From a virus, in IMG/VR virus record IMGVR_UViG_3300033148_006741, positions 1-40,104 of that record: a stretch of 40,104 nt of DNA. The stretch is one strand, 5' to 3'. The position numbers and the translations under genes were made by a program. Positions 14,227 to 21,374 of the stretch are shown here, piece after piece; position 1 is the first letter of the stretch, and each line of letters starts with the position of its first letter. A model generated the notes under the pieces. That model had not been told where the DNA came from. It did not search any database and saw only the letters and a list, made by a program, of their open reading frames with translations.

Positions 14227-14588
14227 TTGATATCCCTTATGGTTTGCGAGGCTTTATTGCCTCGGTTGGTATGTGGACATTATACAACAATGGCTTTTAA
14301 ATGTGTAGAGAAAAAAGCCAAATGAGAATTATTGTTTCAGTCGTTAGTGTTCCATAAAACAACAAGCGTATGTGTATAATCTTCTGCATGTTACCCTTAA
14401 AAAGCATGTTTACTTTGTCTAATACCGTATGACTGCGATTTGACAAATATTACTTTTTGTTTTGTGTAAATTATACTTATATGTTATAATGGATGCTATC
14501 AACGGAAAGCTTGTGTTATCGGCTTAGCTGGGGATTCCCTCCGAGCATTTGAGCTGCTGTTGAGTGAAGAAAAACAAGGAGAGAGCTA
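14227..14588. promoter_or_regulatory. Divergent control region
   Basis: Non-coding, AT-rich. Rightward, TTGTGT (14462-14467) and TATAAT (14485-14490) are 17 bases apart, a near-consensus promoter for the gene at 14589, followed by a roughly 95-base leader able to fold (AGCTGGGG-ATTC-CCTCC and TCAAC/GTTGA pairing). Leftward, TATAAT (plus-strand ATTATA at 14279-14284) lacks a good -35. A CGAGGC-TTTATT-GCCTCG hairpin (14246-14263) lies in the leftward leader. No gene is seen. Confidence 0.65.
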
Positions 14589-14828
14589 ATGTTAGTCAAA
14601 GAACTAATTGATGAGTTACAGTCTGTTGATGGAGATAGACTTGTCGTTCTTGCCTCTGATGAAGAGCAAAATAGTGTTGCGCCTTTAGAAGGAGGTTACG
14701 AATGCGGATATGCAGAAGACGATGAATGCACATGCATTGAAAAATTGACTGAAGATGCTATAAAAGATGGTTATACGGAAGACGATTTATTCGTTGATCA
14801 TGTGAAGGCATACATTCTTACACCATAG
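14589..14828 (+). CDS. Conserved small phage protein (VxELIxxLQ type)
   Basis: 79 residues. MLVKELIDELQSVDGDRLVVLASDEEQN matches the start of a common phage protein (VkeLIeeLq..p.d..V......), followed by an acidic cysteine-containing part (YECGYAEDDECTC). The family has no established function. Preceded by AAGGAGAGAGC, the standard plus-strand ribosome site, and by a near-consensus promoter, so it should be well expressed. Confidence 0.55.
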   Translation: MLVKELIDELQSVDGDRLVVLASDEEQNSVAPLEGGYECGYAEDDECTCIEKLTEDAIKDGYTEDDLFVDHVKAYILTP

Positions 14829-14835
14829 GAGATTT

Positions 14836-15078
14836 ATGAAACGAGATATCGATGGCGACATGAAGGTTCTTAATAGTTTGTGTGTGAACATGATACGTTT
14901 CTGGGTTGAATCGGGTATAAATTCAGCGAACATATGCTACAGATTTTGTTTAGCCTCTTGCTTACTTGTTATACAGGAATTTGGGGATACGCAAAAAGCG
15001 CGAGATGAATTAAACAAATTAATGAAAGAAGCATGGAGCAAGGGGGTTTATGGGTTTGAAAAACACAGAAATAGATGA
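14836..15078 (+). CDS. Hypothetical protein
   Basis: 80 residues (MKRDIDGDMKVLNSLCVNMIRFWVES...). Helical, four cysteines, moderately hydrophobic centre (YRFCLASCLLVIQEF) but no clear membrane span. Ribosome site TAGGAGA. Its last 29 bases overlap the next small gene. Confidence 0.5.
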   Translation: MKRDIDGDMKVLNSLCVNMIRFWVESGINSANICYRFCLASCLLVIQEFGDTQKARDELNKLMKEAWSKGVYGFEKHRNR

Positions 15079-15211
15079 TTATGTCGAAGCAAGGACCGAG
15101 CAGATCCATGCTGAAATGTATGTTGATGATTATGCTTGCGATTATTTTGAAGAATTATACAAACAATATCTACAAGGAGAGATTGATGAAGATTATATAC
15201 GAGAAAGATGA
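15050..15211 (+). CDS. 53-residue acidic protein
   Basis: ATG at 15050 with AGGGGG 4 bases upstream. The sequence is very acidic and tyrosine-rich (EIDDYVEARTEQIHAEMYVDDYACDYF...). It overlaps both neighbours, and its 3' end holds the AAGGAGAGATTG ribosome site of the next gene, the same coupling style as elsewhere. A DNA-mimic or inhibitor-like protein would look like this, but that is speculation. Confidence 0.5.
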   Translation: MGLKNTEIDDYVEARTEQIHAEMYVDDYACDYFEELYKQYLQGEIDEDYIRER

Positions 15212-15482
15212 CCTACCCAGGATGGTGATAGCTTCTATACTTGTCGATTTAGGAATTGAAGAACGTATTATCGAAAGTATATCCATTGATGTTAAATATG
15301 ACGGTTCAATTGAAGTTGACATGGTGTTAAAAAAGGACGATACGAAAATTGAAGTTTATTTAGTTAATCCACGTAAGGTTGCTGAGGATACGCTGATTCC
15401 GACAGGACTCATTACCATGGATGGTATAGACTATCCCAGCGCAGATCCATCGCCTCAAGTGGTCAAAGCCAGCGAAGAGTGA
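15186..15482 (+). CDS. Hypothetical protein
   Basis: 98 residues from the ATG at 15186, chosen for the AAGGAGAG ribosome site; the upstream part of the open frame is a shadow of the previous gene. Beta-rich (MKIIYEKDDLPRMVIASILV, YDGSIEVDMVLKKDDTKIEVY). It ends two bases before the convergent nuclease gene, with no room for a terminator. Not recognised. Confidence 0.5.
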   Translation: MKIIYEKDDLPRMVIASILVDLGIEERIIESISIDVKYDGSIEVDMVLKKDDTKIEVYLVNPRKVAEDTLIPTGLITMDGIDYPSADPSPQVVKASEE

Positions 15483-15484
15483 TC

Positions 15485-15793
15485 TCAGTTCTTGACTATT
15501 TCTATCACAACAGGATATAGAGCTTCCACTTGCCTTTTCTTTATTTTGAACACAGGTGTTTCGACACCTTTTGTGTCCACGTATCTTATGCTATTATCAT
15601 TGTTAACTATCATGAAATCACAACGATATGTGACCTTCCCTGGAAGTCGGAATGGAATTTGCATGAGGAAGTATTTTATTTCTCCAGCTTTTTGGAGAAG
15701 TTTCAGTTTTGAGTAGTATCTTGCCTCAAGTTTGCTTGGAAATCTGATATCATCAACGATAGTGGGTTGGGCATAGTACTTCTGTTTCTTCAT
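15485..15793 (-). CDS. DUF1064-type phage nuclease (Holliday-junction resolvase-like)
   Basis: 102 residues from the ATG at 15791-15793 (GGGAG 6 bases upstream); the longer frame adds six unsupported residues. The start KYYAQPTIVDDIRFPSKLEARYYSKLKLLQKAGEI, then LMQIPFRLPGKVTYRCDFMI and VDTKGVETPVFKIKKR, show the PD-(D/E)XK layout of DUF1064: E (KLEA), D (CDFMI) and a DTKG lysine. Such proteins sit in phage replication clusters and probably cut branched DNA before packaging. Last gene of the replication operon. Confidence 0.8.
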   Translation of the reverse strand: MKKQKYYAQPTIVDDIRFPSKLEARYYSKLKLLQKAGEIKYFLMQIPFRLPGKVTYRCDFMIVNNDNSIRYVDTKGVETPVFKIKKRQVEALYPVVIEIVKN

Positions 15794-15845
15794 ATAAGGC
15801 TCCCTGTTCAACTTTCTTTTTTACGTGAACAATCCTGTATCTTCG

Positions 15846-15896
15846 TTAAGATCGTTCAATCTGAGCGTCCTCTGTGGGTTTAACGGCCTGTTCCAT
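15846..15896 (-). CDS. 16-codon ORF or frameshifted remnant after the helicase loader gene
   Basis: ATG at 15894-15896 has a perfect AAGGAG 5 bases upstream, but the frame (MEQAVKPTEDAQIERS) closes after 16 codons. In the next frame the DNA continues open as RTLRLNDLNEDTGLFT to about 15807, which reads like real protein, so a one-base frameshift in a small gene is likely. It may also be a genuine leader peptide. Weak evidence. Confidence 0.3.
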   Translation of the reverse strand: MEQAVKPTEDAQIERS

Positions 15897-15897
15897 T

Positions 15898-16713
15898 TTA
15901 ACTCCTTGTTGATCTTAGGTCTTCACCTTCCATCTCTATATATTCACCACTAAACAATCGACTCACTATCGCCTTCCCAAATTTGTCCTCTAACTCATTG
16001 ACATCCATATTCGTTGTTACAACGGTTCCCTTTCGGTCAGAATAGCGACTATTGACCACAAGATAGATGAAATCACAGAATGCTTCGGATGGTGTACGCG
16101 TACCAAGATCATCAAGAACAAGCAAGGGAGTTCTCGTGAGCTTATACATCAATTTGAGTGGAGACTTAACATTAGAAAGCCACTCTTGGTATAGGCTACT
16201 CACATTGTAAAAAAGTGGATATTCTCCATTACGTTCAAAGTATTCTCTGATGATTGCCGAAGCGGAATAAGACTTTCCAATTCCATTTTTGCCAATGAAA
16301 ACGTAGAACTCTTTCGGATTCCTTGAATAGCTTATCAGCTCAGACTTAAGGCTCTCTGAATGCAACCAACTATCAAATGAAGCTGACAAGAGACGTTCAG
16401 GCACACCAATCTTCGTTAGACATTCCTCAATATTGGCTTTTGGTGGAGTGTACTCGACTCTTTTGGCATTCTTTTGGATGCATTCATTCCTACGGCATGC
16501 CCACCAATATCCGCCTGGATCATTGACTTTGTATCCTTCATCGAAGCCACACATGGGACAAGTTATACCTTTTGAGAACCTTGGTGTGCAGAACACCGGT
16601 ACACCATTGTCCATGATTGCACAAATTATCGTACCTTCGGTTAGCTCGGGAAGTTGATCTTTCGACATGAAGTCGCCATAATTCGCATGTAATATCTCTT
16701 GGAGTGTTTTCAT
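15898..16713 (-). CDS. DnaC-like helicase loader (AAA+ ATPase)
   Basis: 271 residues. The N-terminal part has four cysteines (C52, C55, C73, C78) forming a probable zinc finger. Then Walker A GKNGIGKSYS (141-150), Walker B LLVLDDLG (197-204), sensor-like VVTTNMDVNELEDKFG and an arginine in AIVSRL follow in the order of DnaC/IstB-type loaders. It would load the host replicative helicase at the phage origin together with the initiator gene next to it. ATG shares ATGA with that gene's stop. No phage helicase is seen, fitting use of the host's. Confidence 0.88.
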   Translation of the reverse strand: MKTLQEILHANYGDFMSKDQLPELTEGTIICAIMDNGVPVFCTPRFSKGITCPMCGFDEGYKVNDPGGYWWACRRNECIQKNAKRVEYTPPKANIEECLTKIGVPERLLSASFDSWLHSESLKSELISYSRNPKEFYVFIGKNGIGKSYSASAIIREYFERNGEYPLFYNVSSLYQEWLSNVKSPLKLMYKLTRTPLLVLDDLGTRTPSEAFCDFIYLVVNSRYSDRKGTVVTTNMDVNELEDKFGKAIVSRLFSGEYIEMEGEDLRSTRS

Positions 16714-17555
16714 GACATTCTCCTAGGTTTTAAATGTCCGTATTCGTAGTTTTTCGGACATTTATCACTCACAACCTTTTTACCTTGAGCGTATTTTGCA
16801 TATTCTGATGACCTTGAGAACCAATCCAGTACAAACTTCCATGTCCCTTTGCGCCTCTTGCCCTTTGGGTTTTCCTCAAGCCACAGCTTGATTTTCACCA
16901 GTTCCGCCTCGATGTCGGTACAAGGGTATGCTCTCCTGAGCTTGGACATTCTTTCCTCGTTGAGGTTTTCGAATTCACTTGTTGTACGATTAAAAAAGAC
17001 AGAATTTGTGTCGTCACGTTCACATTTTTTATGTGGATGTGAAGATATACCGTCAGGTATATCTATCTTTGTTTTAGTATCTGTTTTAGTATCTGGTATA
17101 GGAGGGCCACTTCCTTCCATTCCATTGGACACTTTCATCCTCTCCATTGGACAACCTTGACCATTCGAGTGGTCAGATGTGTCCATTGGTTCAGATGTGG
17201 CCTCGAACAACATTTTGTCCTCTTGTATTCCAATGAGGAATTTATGTTCATCATTGAAAGCATACCAAGTCGTTCTATCATAGGAGGATTTGTTGAAATT
17301 GCCCGTTTTTATCACTTTTTTGTCTATAAGACTTCGTATGAGACGCTCTATCTTTTTCCTATTCTTCCAATAAGGAAAATGCGCGATGATCCATTTTTGT
17401 GTTTGATATGTCCATGTAGCACCTTCATGTTTGTTCGTTCCCATTCTCTTGTTAATCATTATCCAATGCTGAAAATGATGTATGAGAATTGCTTCTTCAA
17501 TGCCATATTCTTCGGCAATTGCGATGTCAAAACTATGATGTAGTGATGAATTCAT
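16710..17555 (-). CDS. Replication initiator, lambda O-like
   Basis: 281 residues. The N-terminal domain (about 1-115: SFDIAIAEEYGIEEAILIHH, WTYQTQKWIIAHFPYWKNRK, IERLIRSLIDKKVIKTGNFN, DRTTWYAF) is the winged helix common to phage O/DnaD-like initiators. A low-complexity Ser/Thr/Asp linker (about 120-185) precedes a C-terminal part (KLRRAYPC, WLEENPKGKRRKGTWKFVLDWFSR) that normally touches the helicase loader. Directly upstream lies a region with four TGCAT repeats, a plausible binding site. AGGAAA ribosome site. Confidence 0.8.
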   Translation of the reverse strand: MNSSLHHSFDIAIAEEYGIEEAILIHHFQHWIMINKRMGTNKHEGATWTYQTQKWIIAHFPYWKNRKKIERLIRSLIDKKVIKTGNFNKSSYDRTTWYAFNDEHKFLIGIQEDKMLFEATSEPMDTSDHSNGQGCPMERMKVSNGMEGSGPPIPDTKTDTKTKIDIPDGISSHPHKKCERDDTNSVFFNRTTSEFENLNEERMSKLRRAYPCTDIEAELVKIKLWLEENPKGKRRKGTWKFVLDWFSRSSEYAKYAQGKKVVSDKCPKNYEYGHLKPRRMS

Positions 17556-17629
17556 ATGATTTCCTTTAAAAGCATAAAGCTTTTATTTTAACTTATTTGT
17601 GTTGTAGGAAATGCAGATAAATGTTAGAC

Positions 17630-17710
17630 TTTCGAAGTCTGGATTTTTGCATCTGCATTGTTGCATTGCTGCATTCAGTTGTTCAAGATGCTCTTACATC
17701 TTGTACATAA
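17630..17710. repeat. Candidate replication origin: TGCAT iterons and palindromes
   Basis: TGCAT begins at 17648, 17654, 17662 and 17670 (spacing 6, 8, 8). To the left is the palindrome AGACTT-TCG-AAGTCT and to the right CAAGATG-CTCTTA-CATCTTG (17685-17704). The region is AT-rich and sits immediately before the O-like initiator gene. Origin function is inferred. The rest of 17556-17865 holds the promoter described separately. Confidence 0.5.
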
Positions 17711-17755
17711 TTCCACATACATCTATTATGATATACGTGATTTTAGTCGGTTACA

Positions 17756-17800
17756 ATGATAGTTTGTAAGGTTATTTTTGACAATCAAAAGTCAAAGATA
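17756..17800 (-). promoter_or_regulatory. Promoter of the replication operon with overlapping operator
   Basis: On the minus strand TTGTCA and TATCAT are exactly 17 bases apart (plus-strand positions 17779-17784 and 17756-17761). The -35 lies inside the inverted repeat TTTGAC-8-GTCAAA (17778-17797), suggesting repression by a phage regulator. Confidence 0.6.
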
Positions 17801-17865
17801 TTTTTTTCTTTCACTTGGTTAGTTCTTAGCCCCTAAAATCTCAAGGAGCTATTTCTTTGGATTGA

Positions 17866-18228
17866 TTAGAACGGGAGTCCGTCATCTGAATCATCGAATG
17901 ATGATTGAACGGGTGGAGGAGTGGCATCGGGCTGTGGCCCTGCCGGTGCGTTGAAGTGTTTGTTGAATGCTTCGGTCATTCCTGCATGGAATTCCGCATA
18001 GCCATCTTTAGAGAAGAAACCGCAAACGGCACTATATTTCTTTTCGCCAGCTTGATTCGTATACTCACGTGATGGCAAAGCATAGAAATTACCACCTTTC
18101 GGTGATTCGATGATCTTCACACCGTTTATAGTTAGAGGAAAACCATCTACGGTTATCTCTATGTTAGCGAATCCTTTAATCTTAGATTCGTTCATGTTCT
18201 TCTTATAATCCGCGATCTTTATTTTCAT
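17866..18228 (-). CDS. SpoVG-domain protein with SSB-like C-terminal tail
   Basis: 120 residues. Residues about 1-90 follow the SpoVG pattern: start KIKIADYKKN, GFANIEITVDGFPLTINGVKII, then GGNFYALPSREYTNQAGEKKYS. The C-terminus is a Pro/Gln/Ala-rich linker ending SSFDDSDDGLPF, like the DDDIPF tip by which bacterial SSB recruits repair and replication partners. SpoVG-family proteins bind nucleic acid; with the tail and its place before the replication genes, this may be the phage's single-strand binding protein. The tail and domain are seen; the function is inferred. Confidence 0.7.
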   Translation of the reverse strand: MKIKIADYKKNMNESKIKGFANIEITVDGFPLTINGVKIIESPKGGNFYALPSREYTNQAGEKKYSAVCGFFSKDGYAEFHAGMTEAFNKHFNAPAGPQPDATPPPVQSSFDDSDDGLPF

Positions 18229-18434
18229 CTGTATTCCTCTGGTTCTTCGTGAAATAGAGCTTCCTCTTTGGTAATTTTCCCACCTGTGACTTCTTCGATA
18301 ATGTGCGCTAGTCTCTTGCTGGGGGAGCCTTTCCTTAACATCAACATGCGAAGATGTGTCACGGTGATACCCAACTTATCGGCAAAAGCCCTTTGGGTTA
18401 TCTTATATTTTCTCATAAATTCTTTTAGGTGCAT
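18225..18434 (-). CDS. Cro/CI-type helix-turn-helix regulator
   Basis: 69 residues from the ATG at 18432-18434, preceded by AGGAGG; upstream codons of the frame are promoter. KITQRAFADKLGITVTHLRMLM (about 10-31) is a clear helix-turn-helix, followed by RLAHIIEEVTGGKITKEEALF typical of YdaS/Cro-like repressors. It lacks a CI-like protease/dimer domain. It lies in a divergent switch facing the recombination operon and probably represses one or both promoters. Coupled by ATGA to the SpoVG-type gene. Confidence 0.8.
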   Translation of the reverse strand: MHLKEFMRKYKITQRAFADKLGITVTHLRMLMLRKGSPSKRLAHIIEEVTGGKITKEEALFHEEPEEYR

Positions 18435-18669
18435 AGAACCTCCTGTGTAATTTTTATTATGATAAGGGATATTTGCATATTTTGTCAAGGTTTAGAAGGA
18501 GATGTGCAGATTTTACTTTTACTTTTTGAGATAATGTGATATGATGAGAGAAAACTTGAGACAATAAAAAACCCCAACCGGACTACTGATAACTGACACA
18601 TGACGTCAGCCTTCATCCTTATGGGGTAAAAAACGCGAACAGTGACATTGTGTCACAAGGAGAAAAAAC
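18435..18669. promoter_or_regulatory. Divergent switch between repressor and recombination operons
   Basis: Leftward: TTGACA and TATCAT 18 bases apart (plus positions 18483-18488, 18459-18464), near consensus. Rightward: TTTACT (18518-18523) and TATGAT (18540-18545), spacing 16. The rightward leader contains ACCCCA/TGGGGT arms (about 18574 and 18621) enclosing CTGAC-7-GTCAG, then the perfect palindrome GTGACA-TTG-TGTCAC (18642-18656) just before the ribosome site. On the minus strand the ACCCCA/TGGGGT stem is followed by TTTTTT, so it may also terminate antisense RNA. Confidence 0.65.
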
Positions 18670-19275
18670 ATGGAAGAGAAAGTTATAGAAATCGCACCAG
18701 AAAGCATATACGTATCGTTGTGTAAGCTTCAGGGCTCTTTGACTACTGTCGAAAAAAAGCGAAAAGGGTATAATTTCACTTATGCTGATCTGTCAGATAT
18801 TTGGGATATGATCCGAAAACCATTAGCTGAAAATGGCTTTGCCTTGATACAACTTGTGGAAAGTGAAGAGGGGCGAAATTACATAATCACTCAACTACAT
18901 CATACATCGGGACAAATGATACAATCTAAGACTCTCATTGAGTTTACTGCAAAGAAGTTTCAGGAAGTGGGTACAGCTATCACCTATTATCGTCGGTATG
19001 CATTGAGCGCAATGTTGGGGATTGTATCGGATGAAGATGTTGACGACAAAAAAGAAGAAAATGATAAGTTATATTCCAAGTCTAAAGAGCTACAACTATC
19101 TGAAAAACAAATAAAGACCATTGAAGGTTTGATAAATGGACACGAAGACATTCGCGATAAGATAAAAGCTGCTTATTATTTCCTCAAAAACATCCCTGTT
19201 GCAGAATACGAGAAGGTGGTTAAGACAATAAAGCAACTGATCAAAGACAAGGAGAAGAAAAATGAAAATAGTTGA
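18670..19275 (+). CDS. Erf-family single-strand annealing recombinase
   Basis: 201 residues. The core (about 12-125) includes GYNFTYADLSDIWDMIRKPLAENGF, and the family signature GTAITYYRRYALSAMLGIVS (101-120) with DEDVDD after it. The C-terminal third is a lysine-rich helical region (LSEKQIKTIEGLI...), often the partner-binding part. It anneals complementary single strands, pairing with the YqaJ exonuclease encoded next to it, in a Red-like system for circularisation or concatemer formation. AAGGAG ribosome site; 14-base overlap with the next gene. Confidence 0.92.
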   Translation: MEEKVIEIAPESIYVSLCKLQGSLTTVEKKRKGYNFTYADLSDIWDMIRKPLAENGFALIQLVESEEGRNYIITQLHHTSGQMIQSKTLIEFTAKKFQEVGTAITYYRRYALSAMLGIVSDEDVDDKKEENDKLYSKSKELQLSEKQIKTIEGLINGHEDIRDKIKAAYYFLKNIPVAEYEKVVKTIKQLIKDKEKKNENS

Positions 19276-20161
19276 CGTTGAACAGAGATCCGATGAATGG
19301 TATGCGTTTCGCAAAGAAGGTATTGGCGCATCAGAAGCCTCTGCAGTTTTGGGAACATCAAGATATAAAACCCCAAAAGACATATGGGAAATAAAGACGG
19401 AAAGAGCATTCCCTGATTTTACCAATGTGGATATGCAAAGAGGAATTGATTTAGAACCATCTGCTAGGGCAGCATTCGAAATGATAATAGGAAAGTCGTT
19501 TCCATCACTATGCGGAATACATGATGAACTTCCGTACATAAGAGCTTCCTTTGATGGGGTAAGCAAGGACTTCAAGGAGATAGCCGAATTTAAGTGTCCA
19601 AGGACTATGAAGCTTTTTAAAATCCTGAAAGAAGAGAACTTGCCTCTTTTCATGGAGGAATATCCCGAGTACTATGCTCAAATCATGCACCAGTTTGCGG
19701 TATGCGATACCGCAGATACTGCATACATTGTTTCATATATCAACGGAGAGATCGCATATATGCGATTGTCAAGAGATGCGCACTTCATTGAGACTCTTCT
19801 TATTCCTGAGATAACCTCTTTCTGGAAGGAGTTTGTATTGAAAGATGTTGAACCACCCCTCTCCGGTAAAGACTGCCTGTACATCGATGATCCGGAAGCC
19901 ATTAAAGAGGCTGAAGAGTTGGTTGCCTTAAGTGAGACAATAAAGAATCTTCTGGAAAAAGAGAAATCCCTCAAGAAGCGCATTGCTGATAGGAGTGATG
20001 ATGGAAACTTTCAGGTGGGACCAATCCTCAGAGTAACACGAGTCAATAAAAAAGGAAACGTTGACACAAAGAAGCTTTATGAGGCTTATGCAATTACCGA
20101 AAATGATCTCAAAAAGTTCAGGAAATCAGGAATAGGATTTTGGCAATATAGAGCTTTGTGA
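19262..20161 (+). CDS. YqaJ-family (lambda Exo-like) exonuclease
   Basis: 299 residues. RSDEWYAFRKEGIGASEASAVLG at the start, MQRGIDLEPSARAAFE (E65), then ASFDGV (D98) and EFKCP (E109, K111) give the YqaJ PD-(D/E)XK catalytic set; EEYPEYYAQIMHQFAV is the conserved helix with QxxxQ-like residues. The C-terminus has a coiled coil and a beta-hairpin. It degrades one strand from double-strand ends, feeding the Erf annealase made from the same message. Ribosome site AAGGAGAAG. Confidence 0.93.
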   Translation: MKIVDVEQRSDEWYAFRKEGIGASEASAVLGTSRYKTPKDIWEIKTERAFPDFTNVDMQRGIDLEPSARAAFEMIIGKSFPSLCGIHDELPYIRASFDGVSKDFKEIAEFKCPRTMKLFKILKEENLPLFMEEYPEYYAQIMHQFAVCDTADTAYIVSYINGEIAYMRLSRDAHFIETLLIPEITSFWKEFVLKDVEPPLSGKDCLYIDDPEAIKEAEELVALSETIKNLLEKEKSLKKRIADRSDDGNFQVGPILRVTRVNKKGNVDTKKLYEAYAITENDLKKFRKSGIGFWQYRAL

Positions 20162-20190
20162 TACAAAAAATTGTTAGTAGAGGAGGTTTT

Positions 20191-20481
20191 ATGCCACTCG
20201 TTACATGTGAATTCTGCAGAAAACAATTTGAAAAATATGCTGCACATATAAAAAGAACGAAAAAACATTTTTGTTCTAATTTTTGCCAAGGAAGATATGA
20301 GTCTAACATGAATGTATTGTCGTTTATAGGAAAAAAGTATGGTGAATTGAAAATCTTGGAATATTCTGGAAGCGATTATGACAATCGTTCCTTAGTAAGA
20401 TGTATTTGCTCTTGTGGAAGAGAGACAATAAAACCTTTGAGAAACATTGTAAAAGGTTCGATAAAGAGATGTGGAACATGA
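20191..20481 (+). pseudogene. N-terminal part of a broken homing endonuclease
   Basis: 96 residues from the ATG at 20191 (AGGAGG upstream). It begins with a zinc finger (CEFCRKQFEKY...FCSNFCQGRYES) nearly the same as in the HNH protein at 28695-29375, followed by IGKKYGELKILEYSG and CICSCGRETIKPLRNIVKGSIKRCGT, the N-terminal domain of many phage HNH proteins. The nuclease part is in another frame downstream. Probably one gene that lost an internal segment and its frame. Confidence 0.6.
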
Positions 20482-20768
20482 TAATATGCCATCATTGTGA
20501 CAATCCCCGCTGTGTTTTGATTTCCCATCTTTTTCTCGGAACGCATGCTGATAATGCTCATGACAAAGTTAAAAAGGGAAGACAGTCACACTCCAAACTA
20601 AAAGGTGAAGAATGTGGGAATGCAAAACTCACTCAAAAACAAATAGTAGAGATAAAGAGGCTTTATTCTACAGGTAAATATACGCAAATTTATTTAGCTA
20701 AATTATTTGACGTATGCGATAGCAATATATGCCAAATAATAAACAACAAAACATGGAAGCATACTTGA
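20478..20768 (+). pseudogene. HNH nuclease part of the broken homing endonuclease
   Basis: 96 residues. ICHHCDNPRCVLISHLFLGTHADNAHD is the core of an HNH_3-type domain; GRQSHSKLKGEECGNAKLTQKQIVEIKRLYSTG... and CDSNICQIINNKTWKH form the usual C-terminal DNA-recognition helices. The normal N-terminal stretch before the first H is missing. An ATG at 20478 overlaps the preceding TGA (ATGA), so a truncated nuclease could still be made by re-initiation. Confidence 0.65.
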
Positions 20769-20784
20769 AAAGTAGGAGAGTATT

Positions 20785-20868
20785 ATGGCGCTATTTATAT
20801 CAATATCACTTATGATTGTTGTTGTGGGTGGCTTAATGATAGCGGACACCTGGTATAAACTCAAATAA
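20785..20868 (+). CDS. 27-residue membrane peptide
   Basis: MALFISISLMIVVVGGLMIA then DTWYKLK: a single membrane helix. TAGGAGAG lies 5 bases before the ATG. It is followed at 17 bases by a lipoprotein-like gene. Too small to assign; could belong to lysis or exclusion functions. Confidence 0.45.
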   Translation: MALFISISLMIVVVGGLMIADTWYKLK

Positions 20869-20885
20869 CCTAAATGGAGGTTTTT

Positions 20886-21023
20886 ATGAAGATTTTAGCA
20901 TTATTTGTTCTGATGGCAGTATTATGCACATCATGCACTATGGGCTTCAAAGGAAGCTTTGCCTATGGCTACGATGGCTCGATAAAACAAGCCACCGTTG
21001 TTGACGAAGAAGACAACCGATAG
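20886..21023 (+). CDS. Small lipoprotein-like peptide
   Basis: 45 residues: signal-like MKILALFVLMAVLCTSC with an atypical lipobox (CTSC, cysteine at -3), then TMGFKGSFAYGYDGSIKQATVV and an acidic end. The mature part would be about 29 residues anchored at the membrane surface. TGGAGG ribosome site. Possible lysis or exclusion lipoprotein; role not established. Confidence 0.5.
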   Translation: MKILALFVLMAVLCTSCTMGFKGSFAYGYDGSIKQATVVDEEDNR

Positions 21024-21117
21024 AATTTTGCTTGCCTGAGGATCGTGGCGGGGGTAGCTGTAATTTGCTTACTAGGAGTTTTGTTGCAGCAGTAGGGCGA
21101 GCTCTTTTACGACCGAC

Positions 21118-21154
21118 TTATAGCACAAACTTGCTATAACCCACTATAAGTGGG
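21118..21154. terminator. Two back-to-back hairpins between convergent operons
   Basis: TTATAGC-8-GCTATAA (21118-21139) and CCCACT-ATA-AGTGGG (21140-21154), both perfect, lie in the gap between the plus-strand recombination operon and the minus-strand tail cluster. Neither has a good U-run; the position suggests a bidirectional stop. The remainder of 21024-21164 holds only a short hydrophobic open stretch (about 21045-21095). Confidence 0.4.
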
Positions 21155-21164
21155 TATAAGTGCA

Positions 21165-21365
21165 TCAATCTTCAGGAGAGAAGGGGGTCAGGTCCAACGA
21201 TCCTTCTTCCATATCCCATTCTTCCTCGAGATACGCTTCCAGATTCTCTTCAATTTCTGAATCCTGAGGCAGATCCTCGACTATATCAACCACGGTCGTC
21301 GCGATTTGCCACCAGGAGCAAGAACACAAGGCTGATAAAAAAAAGAGGCAGATTAAGGTTCGCAT
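21165..21365 (-). CDS. Small lipoprotein at the end of the tail operon
   Basis: 66 residues from the ATG at 21363-21365, with AGGAGG 5 bases upstream. MRTLICLFFLSALCSCSW is a signal peptide with a lipobox-like ALCSC; the mature part is very acidic (DIVEDLPQDSEIEENLEAYLEEEWDMEEG). It is the last gene of the late tail operon, where lysis genes often lie, so an outer-membrane lysis lipoprotein is possible. No spanin partner is seen. Confidence 0.5.
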   Translation of the reverse strand: MRTLICLFFLSALCSCSWWQIATTVVDIVEDLPQDSEIEENLEAYLEEEWDMEEGSLDLTPFSPED

Positions 21366-21374
21366 GAGCACCTC

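Noticed and set aside
14491-14588. A tRNA or known riboswitch in the leader
   Set aside because: Pairing is possible but no cloverleaf, T-loop or known riboswitch core can be made out.
18225-18434. A full lambda-like CI/Cro immunity pair
   Set aside because: Just one small HTH gene is present; no CI-type protease/dimer domain and no integrase, so lysogeny is not supported.
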